A stretch of 44,082 nt of DNA, from positions 1 through 44,082 of IMG/VR virus record IMGVR_UViG_3300005347_000203; one strand, given 5' to 3'. Below, piece by piece: positions 23,297 to 32,372 of the stretch; within the stretch, counting starts at the first letter, position 1; each line of letters begins with the position of its first letter. A program made the position numbers and the translations under genes. Origin of the DNA: a virus. The notes below the pieces were generated by a model. The model did no database searches, had not been told where the DNA came from, and saw nothing but the letters and a program-made list of their open reading frames with translations.

Positions 23297-23959
23297 TCAC
23301 GCCTGCATCGCGGCGAGAAACCGCGTCAGCGCGTCATCCGCCTTCGCCTCGGGCTCCCCCCGAAGATGCGGCGTCGCCTTGGCGGCGATCGCCACGGCAA
23401 GGCTTTTCGAGAAGCCGCCTGCATCCCGCAGGAACTCCTCAAATTCGCGGACGGTCGGCAGATTGCCGGCCGCCAATATCTGTTTCACGCTCTCGACACG
23501 GGCGCGATCGTTGGCGGCGAAGGTGACGATCGACACTTCGCGCAGCAGCAGCTTCTTGAGCTGGATGATGCCGGGCTTCGTCGGATGCGGATCGGCGTCC
23601 TGCGTGCGATAGCCGATCGACAGGCCGTCCAGCGCTTCTTCCTTCAGCAGGCCGTAGGCCTCGGCCGCCAGCGGCGAAACATCCTTCAGCAGCCGGCCCT
23701 TGACGTAGAGGCCCTTGGCATCCTCGGCGAGATCCTCCCAAACGCCGATCGGCTTGCCGCTGTCGTGCTGCCAGAGCATCTTGATCTTCTTGCCGGCCCG
23801 CTTCGCATCGACGAGCGATTGCGAGAAGGCGCCGGGCATGACGATCTCGCCGTAGCTGTCGACATTGCCGAAGATCGAGCCATAGCCCTCGATCGTGCCG
23901 TCATCGCCGACAGCCTTCATATCCAGCGGCACGCCGCTGATCTTGGTCTGAAACGTCAT
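23297..23959 (-). CDS. HK97-type prohead protease
   Basis: The 220-residue product has the family motifs EGYGSIFGNVDSYGEIVMPG, KMLWQHDSGKPIGVW with catalytic His65, EALDGLSIGYRTQ with Ser114, and LREVSIVTFAAND. This serine protease cleaves the capsid delta domain and then itself during maturation. The start at 23959 was chosen over a longer shadow frame that overlaps the portal gene. Order portal, protease, capsid is canonical. Confidence 0.93.
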   Translation of the reverse strand: MTFQTKISGVPLDMKAVGDDGTIEGYGSIFGNVDSYGEIVMPGAFSQSLVDAKRAGKKIKMLWQHDSGKPIGVWEDLAEDAKGLYVKGRLLKDVSPLAAEAYGLLKEEALDGLSIGYRTQDADPHPTKPGIIQLKKLLLREVSIVTFAANDRARVESVKQILAAGNLPTVREFEEFLRDAGGFSKSLAVAIAAKATPHLRGEPEAKADDALTRFLAAMQA

Positions 23960-23969
23960 GGGCGTTTCC

Positions 23970-25208
23970 TCACTTGGGCGAAGAGGCCGGGCTCGCCTGC
24001 AGCTTGCCGTCCGGCGACATGGTGATCGGAATGTTCTGCATCTGCATCCGGGGCACATCACCACCCTCGACCGGCGCCATATTTTCCTTGGCGCGCACCT
24101 CGTTGATGGTCATCCAGCCATTCTGCAGAGCCGACGTGTAGAATTTGGAGCGGGTGTCGCTGTCGGCGCGGAGCAATCCCTCCATGTTGAATTCGATCGT
24201 GATGCCCTTGGCGATGTCCTCGGCGGTCAGCAGCTGCTTGCGCAGTGCCTTCTCGATCCGGTTCAGCCGGCGGCGGAGCGTGAATTTCTCGAACAGCAGC
24301 AGCTGCGATTCCAGGCTGGTCGGATAGCCGCTGTTCTTCTCGTTATGCCCGATCATGAAGGGCGGCACGCCGAAGAACCGGCAGATCTCCTCGACCGAGA
24401 AGCCGCGCGAGGCGAGCAGCTCGACGTCGACCGGATTGATCGTCAGGGCCTGCCATTTCAGGTCATGACCCAGCACGAGCGGCCGCCCTGCGTTCGCAAC
24501 GCCGGCCATCCGCTTCATCAGGCTGTCTTCGATTTCCTTTCGCTGCTCGGCATTCAGCTTCGTCGGCGTCTGATACACGCCGCTCGGCCGGATCGAATTC
24601 CGGTTGAGGTTTCCGATCGTTCGGTTCTGCGCACGGCTGAGGCCGAACGTCTCGGCGGCGAAGGACAGCGTCGACAGGCCGCCCAGCTTCCCACCGCCGA
24701 AGCCGCGGATATGCAGGACATCCTTGCTCGTCTTGTCGTGCGACCGGCCGTCCAGCGTCCAGCGATAGCCTATGTCGCCGTCATCGCGAATTCGCGTCGA
24801 CATGATCGTCGGCGCGATCGGCTCGAGTGCGACCAACTGGCCGGATGCGCCCCAGATCTTCTCGGCGAAGGAGTCGCCGCGCAGCTCTAGCGCCGTGGCG
24901 CCATATTCCCAGAAATCGACATCGGTCTGATCGGCGTTCGGATCGTCGTGCAGGATCCGGTAAAGCGGATGATCGCGCGCCGGCTCGCGGCCGCTGCCCT
25001 TCGGCCGGTACACCATCAACGGCAGCGTCGCCGTGGTCCCGGCGAGCAGGTTGACACACGCCCACACGGCCGAGAGCGACAGTGCGACGCCGTCGTCGAC
25101 ATACTCGCCCGAGCTGTTCCCGCTCGCCGGTTCGGCGTCCACGCTCGTTCGCGTGCCCAGCCTGATGATGCCGCTCAGACGGTCCGCGAGCCCCGAGAGC
25201 AACGTCAT
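23970..25208 (-). CDS. portal protein, HK97 family
   Basis: The 412-residue product has HK97 portal landmarks: SLSAVWACVNLLAGTTATLP near residues 45-65, LRGDSFAEKIWGASGQLVAL, DVLHIRGFGG and the conserved FGVPPFMIGHNEKNSGYPTS near residue 290. Near the C-terminus NGWMTINEVRAKENMAPVEG is also typical. The dodecameric portal is the DNA gate of the capsid. The start overlaps the terminase stop by ATGA. The upstream 150 residues of the open frame are terminase shadow. Confidence 0.94.
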   Translation of the reverse strand: MTLLSGLADRLSGIIRLGTRTSVDAEPASGNSSGEYVDDGVALSLSAVWACVNLLAGTTATLPLMVYRPKGSGREPARDHPLYRILHDDPNADQTDVDFWEYGATALELRGDSFAEKIWGASGQLVALEPIAPTIMSTRIRDDGDIGYRWTLDGRSHDKTSKDVLHIRGFGGGKLGGLSTLSFAAETFGLSRAQNRTIGNLNRNSIRPSGVYQTPTKLNAEQRKEIEDSLMKRMAGVANAGRPLVLGHDLKWQALTINPVDVELLASRGFSVEEICRFFGVPPFMIGHNEKNSGYPTSLESQLLLFEKFTLRRRLNRIEKALRKQLLTAEDIAKGITIEFNMEGLLRADSDTRSKFYTSALQNGWMTINEVRAKENMAPVEGGDVPRMQMQNIPITMSPDGKLQASPASSPK

Positions 25209-26926
25209 GCCGCCATGCTCTTCGTGAGGCCCACCGCATCGTCCTCTTCGTTGCCAAGCGCAGCACCGACCGCCATCACGGCCGCGGCGATGCCGTCGAC
25301 CTTCTCGGCGGATCGCTTTTTCGCGACCATGAAATTCAAATTCTCGTCGAACCGAACGACGGCGTTGCCGGCCATCCAGCGCAACACCGGATGACCGCCG
25401 TGATCGAGCACGCCCGCGAACACGAGACGCTCGAACTGTTTCGTTGGCTCGCCCAGTGTGGCGATACCCTGCCGCATCGCGAGCAGCTGCTCGGGCTCGA
25501 CACCCTCGGCCTGCAGATCCGCGACCAGCTTGCCCGCATTCCAGGGATCGTAAGCCACCTGCTGCACATCGAAGGTTTCGAAGCCTTCGAGCACCGCGCG
25601 CATGACAAAATTCTGGTCGACGAAATCGCCGGGCGTCGTCTCCATCGCGCCCGCCTTGACCCATTTGTCATAGGCGACGCGATCGTTCTTCACCCGCTCG
25701 GCGAGCGTATCTTCGGGCACCCAGAACCGGCACAGCATCCGCCATTGCGGATCCTCGGCGGTCGGCGGGAAAACCCAGACCAGCGCCGTGACATCGCGGG
25801 TCGACGATACGTCGATCGCGCCCCATGCCGGCCGGCCCGCATATTTCGCCGCCTCGGCCTTCCAGCCCTGCTTATCGTCCGCGCAGGCGTCCCAGCGCTT
25901 GATCGGTAGCCATCTGACCGTGGCGTCGATCCACTGGTTCAGATGGTAGCAGCGGAAATGTGCTTCGGCTCTCGGATTGTCCTTTGCCATCGCCGCCTCG
26001 CGGCGGAGGAAGGCGATCGTCGGCGACAGGCCGAGCGAGGGATTGGCCTTCCCCCAGACGGCCTCGTCTTCCCAATCGTCATTGTCGTTGGCGGCGAACA
26101 ACACCACCAGCGTCGTCGGATCGGGCGTCCGACCTTCGAGGATCGCGAGGCTCTCCTCCCACAGTTCGACGCCCGTGGCGTTCGTCTTCAAGCCGGCGGT
26201 CGAGGCGTACAGCTCGATCGGCTGAAGCCGGGCGCCGGTGCCCTGCCGCAAGGTCGTCTCGACCGTGCGGCTGCGCCATTCGTGCATCTCGTCGCCGACG
26301 ATCACGGTCGGCGATTTGCCGTGCTTACCTACCTCGGCCCCGGTCAGCAGCTCGAACAGCGCAGCGCAGGGCTTCAGGTAGATCGACTTTTTATGCGCCT
26401 GGACATCGCGCGCCAGGCGCGGCTCCAGCGCCAGCATGGCCTTCATCTTGTTGAAAACCATGAATGCCTGTTTCTCGTCGCGGGCGAACACGAAGCCCTG
26501 CCCGCCGACGACGCCTTCGAGCGCCCAGAACAGCAGGGCGAGCGCGGCGAGGAATTCCGACTTCCCGTTCTTGCGCGGCACCCACAGCATCATCCGGCGG
26601 AACAGCCGGACATGCAGCCACTGCGTTTCGTGCGTTTCCGGGTCGAGCACCTCGACCGGGATTTTCCATCCGACCAGCAGCCGGACGGTGATTTCCTGCC
26701 AGCGCGTCAGCCGGAATACCTTGCCGGCGAACCGATCCTCGGTCAGCCGGAAGATCTTCGGCCAAAGCTCGACGACTCGATCGGCCTTTGCGTGATCGAA
26801 CCATGCGCCCGGCTCGGCCGATGCCGACTGCCAGGCGCTCCGCGCCCAATTGTAGATCTCGTTATCGTTGACCGCCGTCAGCCATTCGGGCGCGTCGCTC
26901 TCGATCCATTCCGGCCGGGCGGCCAT
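25205..26926 (-). CDS. terL: terminase large subunit
   Basis: The 573-residue product has an N-terminal ATPase with a Walker A-like VPRKNGKS (residues 116-123) and Walker B VIVGDEMHEW (208-217). The C-terminal nuclease half includes GAIDVSSTRDVTALVWVFPP, an acidic metal-site strand. It belongs to the Terminase_1 type that pairs with P27-type small subunits. It packages DNA into the prohead through the portal. It follows terS with one base between stop and start. Confidence 0.95.
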   Translation of the reverse strand: MAARPEWIESDAPEWLTAVNDNEIYNWARSAWQSASAEPGAWFDHAKADRVVELWPKIFRLTEDRFAGKVFRLTRWQEITVRLLVGWKIPVEVLDPETHETQWLHVRLFRRMMLWVPRKNGKSEFLAALALLFWALEGVVGGQGFVFARDEKQAFMVFNKMKAMLALEPRLARDVQAHKKSIYLKPCAALFELLTGAEVGKHGKSPTVIVGDEMHEWRSRTVETTLRQGTGARLQPIELYASTAGLKTNATGVELWEESLAILEGRTPDPTTLVVLFAANDNDDWEDEAVWGKANPSLGLSPTIAFLRREAAMAKDNPRAEAHFRCYHLNQWIDATVRWLPIKRWDACADDKQGWKAEAAKYAGRPAWGAIDVSSTRDVTALVWVFPPTAEDPQWRMLCRFWVPEDTLAERVKNDRVAYDKWVKAGAMETTPGDFVDQNFVMRAVLEGFETFDVQQVAYDPWNAGKLVADLQAEGVEPEQLLAMRQGIATLGEPTKQFERLVFAGVLDHGGHPVLRWMAGNAVVRFDENLNFMVAKKRSAEKVDGIAAAVMAVGAALGNEEDDAVGLTKSMAA

Positions 26927-26927
26927 G

Positions 26928-27566
26928 TCAGTTCATTCGGGCAGGCGGCACCGAATCCATAGCGGCCAGCGATCCGATCAAGCCGATTTCACCTTCCTCT
27001 TCAGCCGGTGCGGCGGCCTCGGCGGCATCCGGGCGCGGCGCCTGACTGTCGCCGCGATCGAATAGGCCGGGGTTCTGCGCGGCCGCGACTGCCTGATCGC
27101 GGAACAGCGAATATTCGTCAGAGGGCGTCAGACCAAACCGCTCGCTCAACTTCAGCACCATGTCGAACGCGCGGTCGCGGATCGCCACGATCGGGCGGAT
27201 GCGCTCCATCATGCCGCCCGCCACCGTCTTGACCCGCTGCGTATGGCCGTTCTTCAGGACGTCCTCTTTGGCGAGCACCCACTCGGCGAAGTAAACGCAG
27301 AACAGAGCGAACATCGGACGATGCTGCGGCTGCAGCCGATGCGTCGATCGCAGCCGCGGCGCGAGATCTCGCCACACCGCGACGGCCGGCGCCGACCCGT
27401 CGATGATCGGCGGCGCCGCGAGCGGATCGCCGCTGGCCGGTGCCTGCGCGAGCAGCGCCGCGACGCGCTCGGCCTCTTCCATCCGCTTCGCCACCGCCGA
27501 CTTGCGCCGGCCCGGATTGCCCATGGCCTCTTGGAGGCCAGGTGCGGCGGGCTTTCGTCCGCGCAT
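26928..27566 (-). CDS. terS: P27-family terminase small subunit
   Basis: The 212-residue product begins MRGRKPAAPGLQEAMGNPGR, the usual N-terminus of P27-type small terminases. Helical segments follow (MFALFCVYFAEWVLAKEDVL), then SERFGLTPSDEY. This subunit recognises phage DNA for packaging. The ATG at 27566 has a strong GGAGG. The long upstream extension of the frame is shadow of the HNH gene. The 79 bases between it and the HNH gene include a run of seven T on the coding strand and may hold the cos site, but I cannot identify one. Confidence 0.88.
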   Translation of the reverse strand: MRGRKPAAPGLQEAMGNPGRRKSAVAKRMEEAERVAALLAQAPASGDPLAAPPIIDGSAPAVAVWRDLAPRLRSTHRLQPQHRPMFALFCVYFAEWVLAKEDVLKNGHTQRVKTVAGGMMERIRPIVAIRDRAFDMVLKLSERFGLTPSDEYSLFRDQAVAAAQNPGLFDRGDSQAPRPDAAEAAAPAEEEGEIGLIGSLAAMDSVPPARMN

Positions 27567-27645
27567 ATGTACCTCCTTAAAAAAACTTTCCCGCCAATTC
27601 CGCGCCGAAAAACTCGGTGCTGCGGACCGGTCCACGGCGGCGGGG

Positions 27646-28026
27646 CTATGGACTTTCGACCCGCCCCCCCTCCATCGGCGGGCGGCCGAGGCGGGCGGCG
27701 AGGCGGTCGAGGGCCTGCCGGCCCTGTCGCTCGATCGCCTGCTTGAACCCGCTATGGCAGGGGCCGCACGACGACACCCACCACGCCTGCACCCAGAACA
27801 CGCCGGCATATTGCCGATGCGGGTAGAGATGATCGACCAGCGCGGCCGCCGCCACGCGCCCGGCCATCGCGCAATATTCGCAGAGCGGGTGCTCGCGCCG
27901 ATGCGCCGCCGAGGCGGCCGCCCAACGCGCATCATATCCGCGCTCCTGCGCTGTCCCTCTCCGTCGATCGACATCGCGCTTCGATCCTGCCGCACGCGGC
28001 CGGAAGGTGGCTGGCCGTTTCGGCAT
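27646..28026 (-). CDS. HNH endonuclease of the packaging module
   Basis: The 126-residue product has an HNH fold with two zinc-type cysteine pairs. The landmarks are RGYDARWAAASAAHRREHPL followed by CEYC, then LVDHLYPH with the core His, then CGPCHSGFKQ. HNH proteins next to terminase genes assist cleavage at cos in HK97-type phages. The ATG at 28026 was chosen because the longer frame runs through a 12-bp terminator stem. Its own ribosome site is weak (GGGGTG very close to ATG), so the start is less certain. Confidence 0.85.
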   Translation of the reverse strand: MPKRPATFRPRAAGSKRDVDRRRGTAQERGYDARWAAASAAHRREHPLCEYCAMAGRVAAAALVDHLYPHRQYAGVFWVQAWWVSSCGPCHSGFKQAIERQGRQALDRLAARLGRPPMEGGRVESP

Positions 28027-28034
28027 GGCACCCC

Positions 28035-28080
28035 AAAAAGCACCGCGCCCCGCAGGCACGGGGCCAAGCGGGGCGCGGTA
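28035..28080 (-). terminator. very strong terminator hairpin before the HNH gene
   Basis: On the minus strand ACCGCGCCCCGC (28079-28068) pairs perfectly over 12 bp with GCGGGGCGCGGT (28053-28042). The loop is 14 bases, and GC plus TTTTT follows. It ends nine bases before the HNH start codon. It separates the early operon and the DUF6362-like gene from the late packaging genes. The remaining interval up to 28205 holds no other recognisable signal. Confidence 0.85.
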
Positions 28081-28205
28081 GTGTCGGTTCAGAGAGGATG
28101 CCTAGAGAAGCTATGCCGTGACCCCGTTCGAGGCACCGGCAATAGGCTCGCCCAAGCGTAGCAATCTATAAGCCCAAAAAGGTGGAGAAACGGACATGCA
28201 AAATT

Positions 28206-28727
28206 TCATGCCCGGCCTGTTTGTTCGCTTGACGCGCTGGAAGCCAAGGAATTCCGCGCGTTTAGCATTCGGCAAACGTCCGTGATGGCACGCGAATAGC
28301 GCTTCCGCAGGCCCTCGGTCGTGAAGCCGCAAGCCTTCCCGCCCATCCGCCGATGCACCGCAGGCCAATCGATCCGCGCCCGATCGCCGCGCGCCAGCTG
28401 CACGAGCCCGAGGCCGAGCACCCGCCGCGTATCGCCCGATGCCACGGCCGATGCCACCCAGCCCATCGCCTCATCGGCGTCCATCACCTCGGCGCGCGTC
28501 AGCGCGCAGGTCACCATGGCCCGATCGTCGCCGTCCGCATCCACGGCCTCGGGTCGCACCTGCCGCCACAGCGACATGCTCTCGACCCGCAGCCATGTCC
28601 GCTCGCGATCGCCCGAGCGCAGCAGCACACCCATCGCCGCTACCAGCCGATCCTCCGCCATCTCGAACGTCCAGAAAGCCTCGTCCGGCGCGGCCCCGGT
28701 GCTGGCATGTTCAGGGTCAGGGTGCAT
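28206..28727 (-). CDS. DUF6362-like protein, possible late-gene regulator
   Basis: The 173-residue product has N-terminal helices (EDRLVAAMGVLLRSGDRERT). It ends with a probable DNA-binding segment: RARIDWPAVHRRMGGKACGF, then TEGLRKRYSRAITDVCRML. This resembles the DUF6362 pattern and the helix-turn-helix of sigma-like factors. AGGA precedes the ATG at 28727. It stands alone between the primase-linked repeats and the strong terminator ahead of the packaging genes, where lambda-like phages keep a late activator or antiterminator. That role is inference. Confidence 0.6.
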   Translation of the reverse strand: MHPDPEHASTGAAPDEAFWTFEMAEDRLVAAMGVLLRSGDRERTWLRVESMSLWRQVRPEAVDADGDDRAMVTCALTRAEVMDADEAMGWVASAVASGDTRRVLGLGLVQLARGDRARIDWPAVHRRMGGKACGFTTEGLRKRYSRAITDVCRMLNARNSLASSASSEQTGRA

Positions 28728-28745
28728 GGGAATATCCTGTTTGAA

Positions 28746-28967
28746 GTTGGGAGCTTTGTTGGGAGGATTAAGGAAAGAAATACCAGTAGCTTAGATAGAC
28801 ACAGGGACGATGGGAGCGAATATGCGGGTCGGCTCGGGTGCGCGCCCGCGCCCGCATTACGTGAACAACCGACAAAATGGCTCCCAAACTCCCACAAGCT
28901 CCCGCGAGCCCGGAAAACCGGGCTTTAACCGGATAGGGCATCCTCCCGCGCGGGGGAGCGTGGGAGC
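28746..28967. repeat. cluster of GGGAG-type repeats after the primase gene, origin candidate
   Basis: Nine copies of a [T/C/G]GGGAG core lie in 222 bases. On the plus strand they are at 28748, 28760, 28811, 28953 and 28961; inverted copies (CTCCCA or CTCCCG) start at 28881, 28889, 28899 and 28943. A perfect hairpin AGCCCGG-AAAA-CCGGGCT occupies 28907-28924. No gene is credible in this 240-base gap. Related 9-mers YGGGAGGAT occur at 30640, 30703, 31838 and 31856. Iteron-like binding sites for replication initiation, or a regulatory region for the DUF6362-like gene, are possible. Confidence 0.5.
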
Positions 28968-31823
28968 TTAGAGCGGCCAATCGTCTAGGCCTCCATTGTC
29001 CTCGGGCAGGGGTGCGGAGGCGGGCGAAGCACGGCGTGGTTCGGGCAGATCGCGGGTCACCGGCTTGCCATCGGCGTCGGTGAAATCGCGGGGCTCGTAG
29101 AGCGTGGCGATCTCATCCCACACCATCGAGCTGGACTTGCGTTTGTGGAACCGCCGCTTCTCCATCTGCTGGGCCAGATATTTCGGCGACCAGGGCTTCC
29201 CAGTGGCGGGCAGCAGCTGCGCCCAGGTCTGCCACGCGGCAAACAGCTCGTGCAGCGCCATCGCGCCCACGGTCGACCCTTCCGACCGCTCCACGCACAG
29301 ATTGAGGAAGCGGCCGAGAATGTCGTTCTCGTCGAGATACTTGTCGGTCGCTTCGCGGATCGCGTTGGGCACCGGCAGACCGCCGTCGAGATAGGCGAGA
29401 GCACCGCGCACCATCCGGTTGAGGATCCCGCCGGCCTCCTTCAGCAGCTTGGCTTTGAGCAGCAAATCCTGCTCTTCATCGGGGATGATGATGGGCCAAG
29501 GGACGATCTGGATCCGCCGCCTTATGCCGTGGTCAGTGCCGATGCGCGGCGTGTTGTTGCAGATGATCGTGTTCTTGAAGGTGATCTGCAGCTCGAATGG
29601 CGGCTTCAGCAGCTCGCGCACGCCGCCCTTCGGCTCGTCGCTGGTCAACTCCTTCACCAGCGCATCGTCGAACTTCGATCCTTCCTGCGCTTCGTTGGCG
29701 GTCACCATCCGTCGCCCGGCGAGCGCGGCCAGATCCGGCGTGGCATCGGCCCCGCCACGACGGCGATCGCCCCCGGTGAAGCTGTCGATCGACGCGGCCC
29801 AAGCATAATCGCCCAGGATCGCGCGCTTCGTATTGATCCACACACCCTTGCCGTTGGCGCCCTCGCCATAGAAGATCGCCATCTTCTGCGCCGATGCGTC
29901 CCCGAGCATGTTGTAACCGGCCCACACGTCGAGAAAATCGCGCATATCGGCCTCGGGCTGCACCGTCTCGAGGAAGCCGTCATAGGTCGGGCAGGCGGCC
30001 TTCGGATCATAGTCCGCCGTCGCCATCTTCGTGATCAGATCCTCGCGCCGATGCGGATCGCGCGTCACGCTGGCCTTCCCGCCGTCCTGGGGGCGGGCGA
30101 AGACGAGCGTCCCGTTGGCGACGCACACCCGCAGCGGATCGACGTCGAATTCAATCACGCTGCGCGAAAGCCGAGCCTCAGCCATCGCGGCGATGCATTT
30201 GATATGGCCGGCGCCTTCCGACGTCCGACCCCATTTGGCGATCGAGTCCGACAAGAGCGTGACGACGCCGCGCTTCACGCTCAGCACCTTGTCGAGCTTG
30301 CCGGCGTGCTCGCGCCGATGCTCGGCTTTCTGCTCGTCGTCCCACATCTCCATGATGTCGGGCATGACGCCGCTTTCGCGGATCAGCTTCGCCTCATCCT
30401 GAATCGCGCGCATCGTGTCCTGTATGGCGCGGCCGAGCTTCGCCATCGCCATTTCGCGACCCCAACGGCGCTCGTCCCACGCCAGCCAACCCCACGCCTC
30501 GACATAGATGAAGTCGCGGCCATGCCGCTTCAGAAACCGCTCCAGATTGCCCAGATCGGTCTGCGGCAGGAACGCACATTCGCGGTCGACCTCGCCCCCC
30601 GCACCCCGTTCTTGATCACCATCGCCTTTCCCTCCCCCGTGGGAGGATGGCTCGCCATTGGCGTCATTGGCGGGGTGCGGGGCTTCGCGGGCGGCGGGAG
30701 CGTGGGAGGATCCGGGATCGGCGCCGGTACGTGGGCTGGGGGAGCCGCTGCCGCGGGAGCGTGGGCGGGAAAGGCGGTCTCGGATTGATGCCGTGATCTC
30801 TCCGAGATCACGAGGGCTGTTGAGCCCGGCTGACCAGCCGCTCGCGATCGTCGCGGCGATCTGACTCGGATCGTCGCGGCCGGGATTGGCGCGCGCGGCC
30901 GCCTCGATCGACGATCGCGCGATCATCTCGTCGAGCACGCCGGCCGCGACCAGCGCGGCGATCTTCAGCGCGCTTTCGTTGAGTTGGGCGTTCCGCGCCC
31001 CGCTCCGCGCATTGCGCACCGCCTGGCACTCGCCGTCTAGACCGCGCATCGCATATTTGCGCAGCTCCTCAAACAGCTGATCGTCGACGTCGGCCGGCCG
31101 GGCCGGCGCCGGCCGCGACGGCGCGTCCGAGTTGGTCGACTCGCTCGCGGGACCTTCCGACGTCGCCGCTCGCGATCGCGTCCGGCACAGCTCCACCACT
31201 TCGGCCGGCGCCTCGCTCACCGGCGCGTCATGCTTGCCGCGCAGCCAGCGATAGCTTCCCACAGCCGCCCCGCTATGCTCACCGTTCACGCACCGGCTCG
31301 GCGGAACGATCACATAGCCGCCGGCCGCGCGCACATCGACATGCTGTGGCAGATTATTCTTCTTCGTGCCCACCCGGTTGCGCAACCGCTCGCCGGCATC
31401 GGCCGGCTGCAGCAGATAGACATGGACGCCCCCCGACGGCGTCCGCGCCGCCAGCGATGTCGGCAGCTCGCATCCGGCGATCGCCTCCAGCTCCGCCTTC
31501 AAGGATTCGAGCGTGAATTCCTCGCCGGTTTCGGCGTCGTGGCGTGGATCGAAATCGAGCGCGAACAGGCCGTGATCGCCCATCGCCAGGCCGATCATCG
31601 CGTTCGGCCAGCGCTTCCACCAGCCCCGAATGACGGCCTCATCGGTCGTCGCATCCTTCACGCCGTTGCCCGAATAGGGCGCCTTGGCCTTCAGCAGCAC
31701 TGACTCGCCCTTGCCGTTGACGAATGTCTCGTCACCCTCCCGGCATGGGAAGACGCGCCAGCCCCGGCGTGCATATTGGAGCGCCGCTTGACCGAGCGGC
31801 GAGGGGAGGGAGGCGGCGGCCAT
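28968..31823 (-). CDS. primase-polymerase / D5-type helicase (P4 family)
   Basis: The 951-residue product joins two modules. The N-terminal prim-pol domain shows ARRGWRVFPC, LFALDFDPRH with Asp90 and Asp92, RTPSGGVHVYL with His134, and HVDVRAAGGYVIVPPS. A low-complexity linker (about 230-400) is followed by a D5/P4-type superfamily 3 helicase with Walker A GEGANGKG near residues 650-658 and RRMVTANEAQEGSKFDD. This enzyme primes and unwinds phage DNA at the origin. A C-terminal winged-helix-like end includes HELFAAWQTWAQLLP. The ribosome site is weak. Repeats related to the 28746-28967 cluster lie within its linker-coding part. Confidence 0.92.
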   Translation of the reverse strand: MAAASLPSPLGQAALQYARRGWRVFPCREGDETFVNGKGESVLLKAKAPYSGNGVKDATTDEAVIRGWWKRWPNAMIGLAMGDHGLFALDFDPRHDAETGEEFTLESLKAELEAIAGCELPTSLAARTPSGGVHVYLLQPADAGERLRNRVGTKKNNLPQHVDVRAAGGYVIVPPSRCVNGEHSGAAVGSYRWLRGKHDAPVSEAPAEVVELCRTRSRAATSEGPASESTNSDAPSRPAPARPADVDDQLFEELRKYAMRGLDGECQAVRNARSGARNAQLNESALKIAALVAAGVLDEMIARSSIEAAARANPGRDDPSQIAATIASGWSAGLNSPRDLGEITASIRDRLSRPRSRGSGSPSPRTGADPGSSHAPAAREAPHPANDANGEPSSHGGGKGDGDQERGAGGEVDRECAFLPQTDLGNLERFLKRHGRDFIYVEAWGWLAWDERRWGREMAMAKLGRAIQDTMRAIQDEAKLIRESGVMPDIMEMWDDEQKAEHRREHAGKLDKVLSVKRGVVTLLSDSIAKWGRTSEGAGHIKCIAAMAEARLSRSVIEFDVDPLRVCVANGTLVFARPQDGGKASVTRDPHRREDLITKMATADYDPKAACPTYDGFLETVQPEADMRDFLDVWAGYNMLGDASAQKMAIFYGEGANGKGVWINTKRAILGDYAWAASIDSFTGGDRRRGGADATPDLAALAGRRMVTANEAQEGSKFDDALVKELTSDEPKGGVRELLKPPFELQITFKNTIICNNTPRIGTDHGIRRRIQIVPWPIIIPDEEQDLLLKAKLLKEAGGILNRMVRGALAYLDGGLPVPNAIREATDKYLDENDILGRFLNLCVERSEGSTVGAMALHELFAAWQTWAQLLPATGKPWSPKYLAQQMEKRRFHKRKSSSMVWDEIATLYEPRDFTDADGKPVTRDLPEPRRASPASAPLPEDNGGLDDWPL

Positions 31824-31837
31824 CGGAAACTTTCAGG

Positions 31838-31866
31838 CGGGAGGATCGGGACGTTCGGGAGGATCG
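31838..31866. repeat. direct repeat CGGGAGGATCG before the primase gene
   Basis: Two perfect 11-base copies, 31838-31848 and 31856-31866, begin 18 bases apart in the 45-base gap between ssb and the primase. They share CGGGAGGAT with the repeats at 30640, 30703 and 28760. They overlap the region where a primase ribosome site would be expected. Confidence 0.5.
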
Positions 31867-31868
31867 CC

Positions 31869-32372
31869 TCAGAAGGGAACGTCGTCGTCCAGCTCGTCGC
31901 CGGCGAAGGATCCTCCGCCGCCGCCCTGGCCTGTCCCGGACCCCGATCCGGGATCACCCCAGCCCCCGCCGGCGGATCCGCCGCGATCGCCACCACCGCC
32001 ACCGCCGCCGCCCGAGGCGCCGTCGTTCCGATCGAGCAGCACCAGCACCGCGCCGTAGCCCTTCAGCACGACTTCGGTCGAATAGCGGTCCTGGCCCTGC
32101 TGATCCTGCCACTTGCGCGTCTGCAGCTGGCCTTCGAGATAGACCTTGCTGCCCTTGCGCAAATAGCGTTCGGCGACACCGGCCAGCCCGTCATTGAGGA
32201 TCGAGACGCTATGCCATTCGGTCCGGTCGCGCCGCTCGCCCGATTGCCGGTCCTTCCATGATTCCGACGTAGCGACGCGCAGGTTCACCACCTTGCCGCC
32301 CGACTGGAAGGACCGGGTCTCCGGATCCCGGCCGAGATTGCCGACCAAAATCACCTTGTTGACGCTTGCCAT
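31869..32372 (-). CDS. ssb: single-stranded DNA-binding protein
   Basis: The 167-residue product has the OB-fold signature of bacterial [37 protein letters not shown] and RTEWHSVSI, then [21 protein letters not shown] Gly-rich linker is followed by the acidic tip DDDVPF that recruits replication partners. It coats ssDNA during phage replication. The start shares bases with the methyltransferase stop (TAATG). It is directly upstream of the primase-helicase. Confidence 0.96.
   Translation of the reverse strand: MASVNKVILVGNLGRDPETRSFQSGGKVVNLRVATSESWKDRQSGERRDRTEWHSVSILNDGLAGVAERYLRKGSKVYLEGQLQTRKWQDQQGQDRYSTEVVLKGYGAVLVLLDRNDGASGGGGGGGGDRGGSAGGGWGDPGSGSGTGQGGGGGSFAGDELDDDVPF

Noticed and set aside
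17077-28026. Gene transfer agent cluster
   Set aside because: Head and tail genes resemble those of GTAs in order, but an integrase, repressor, replication genes and an attachment junction show a true prophage.
28768-28980. Leftward open frame of 70 codons in the repeat-rich gap
   Set aside because: Composition is shadow-like (Arg/His/Pro), it overlaps the primase end and has no ribosome site.
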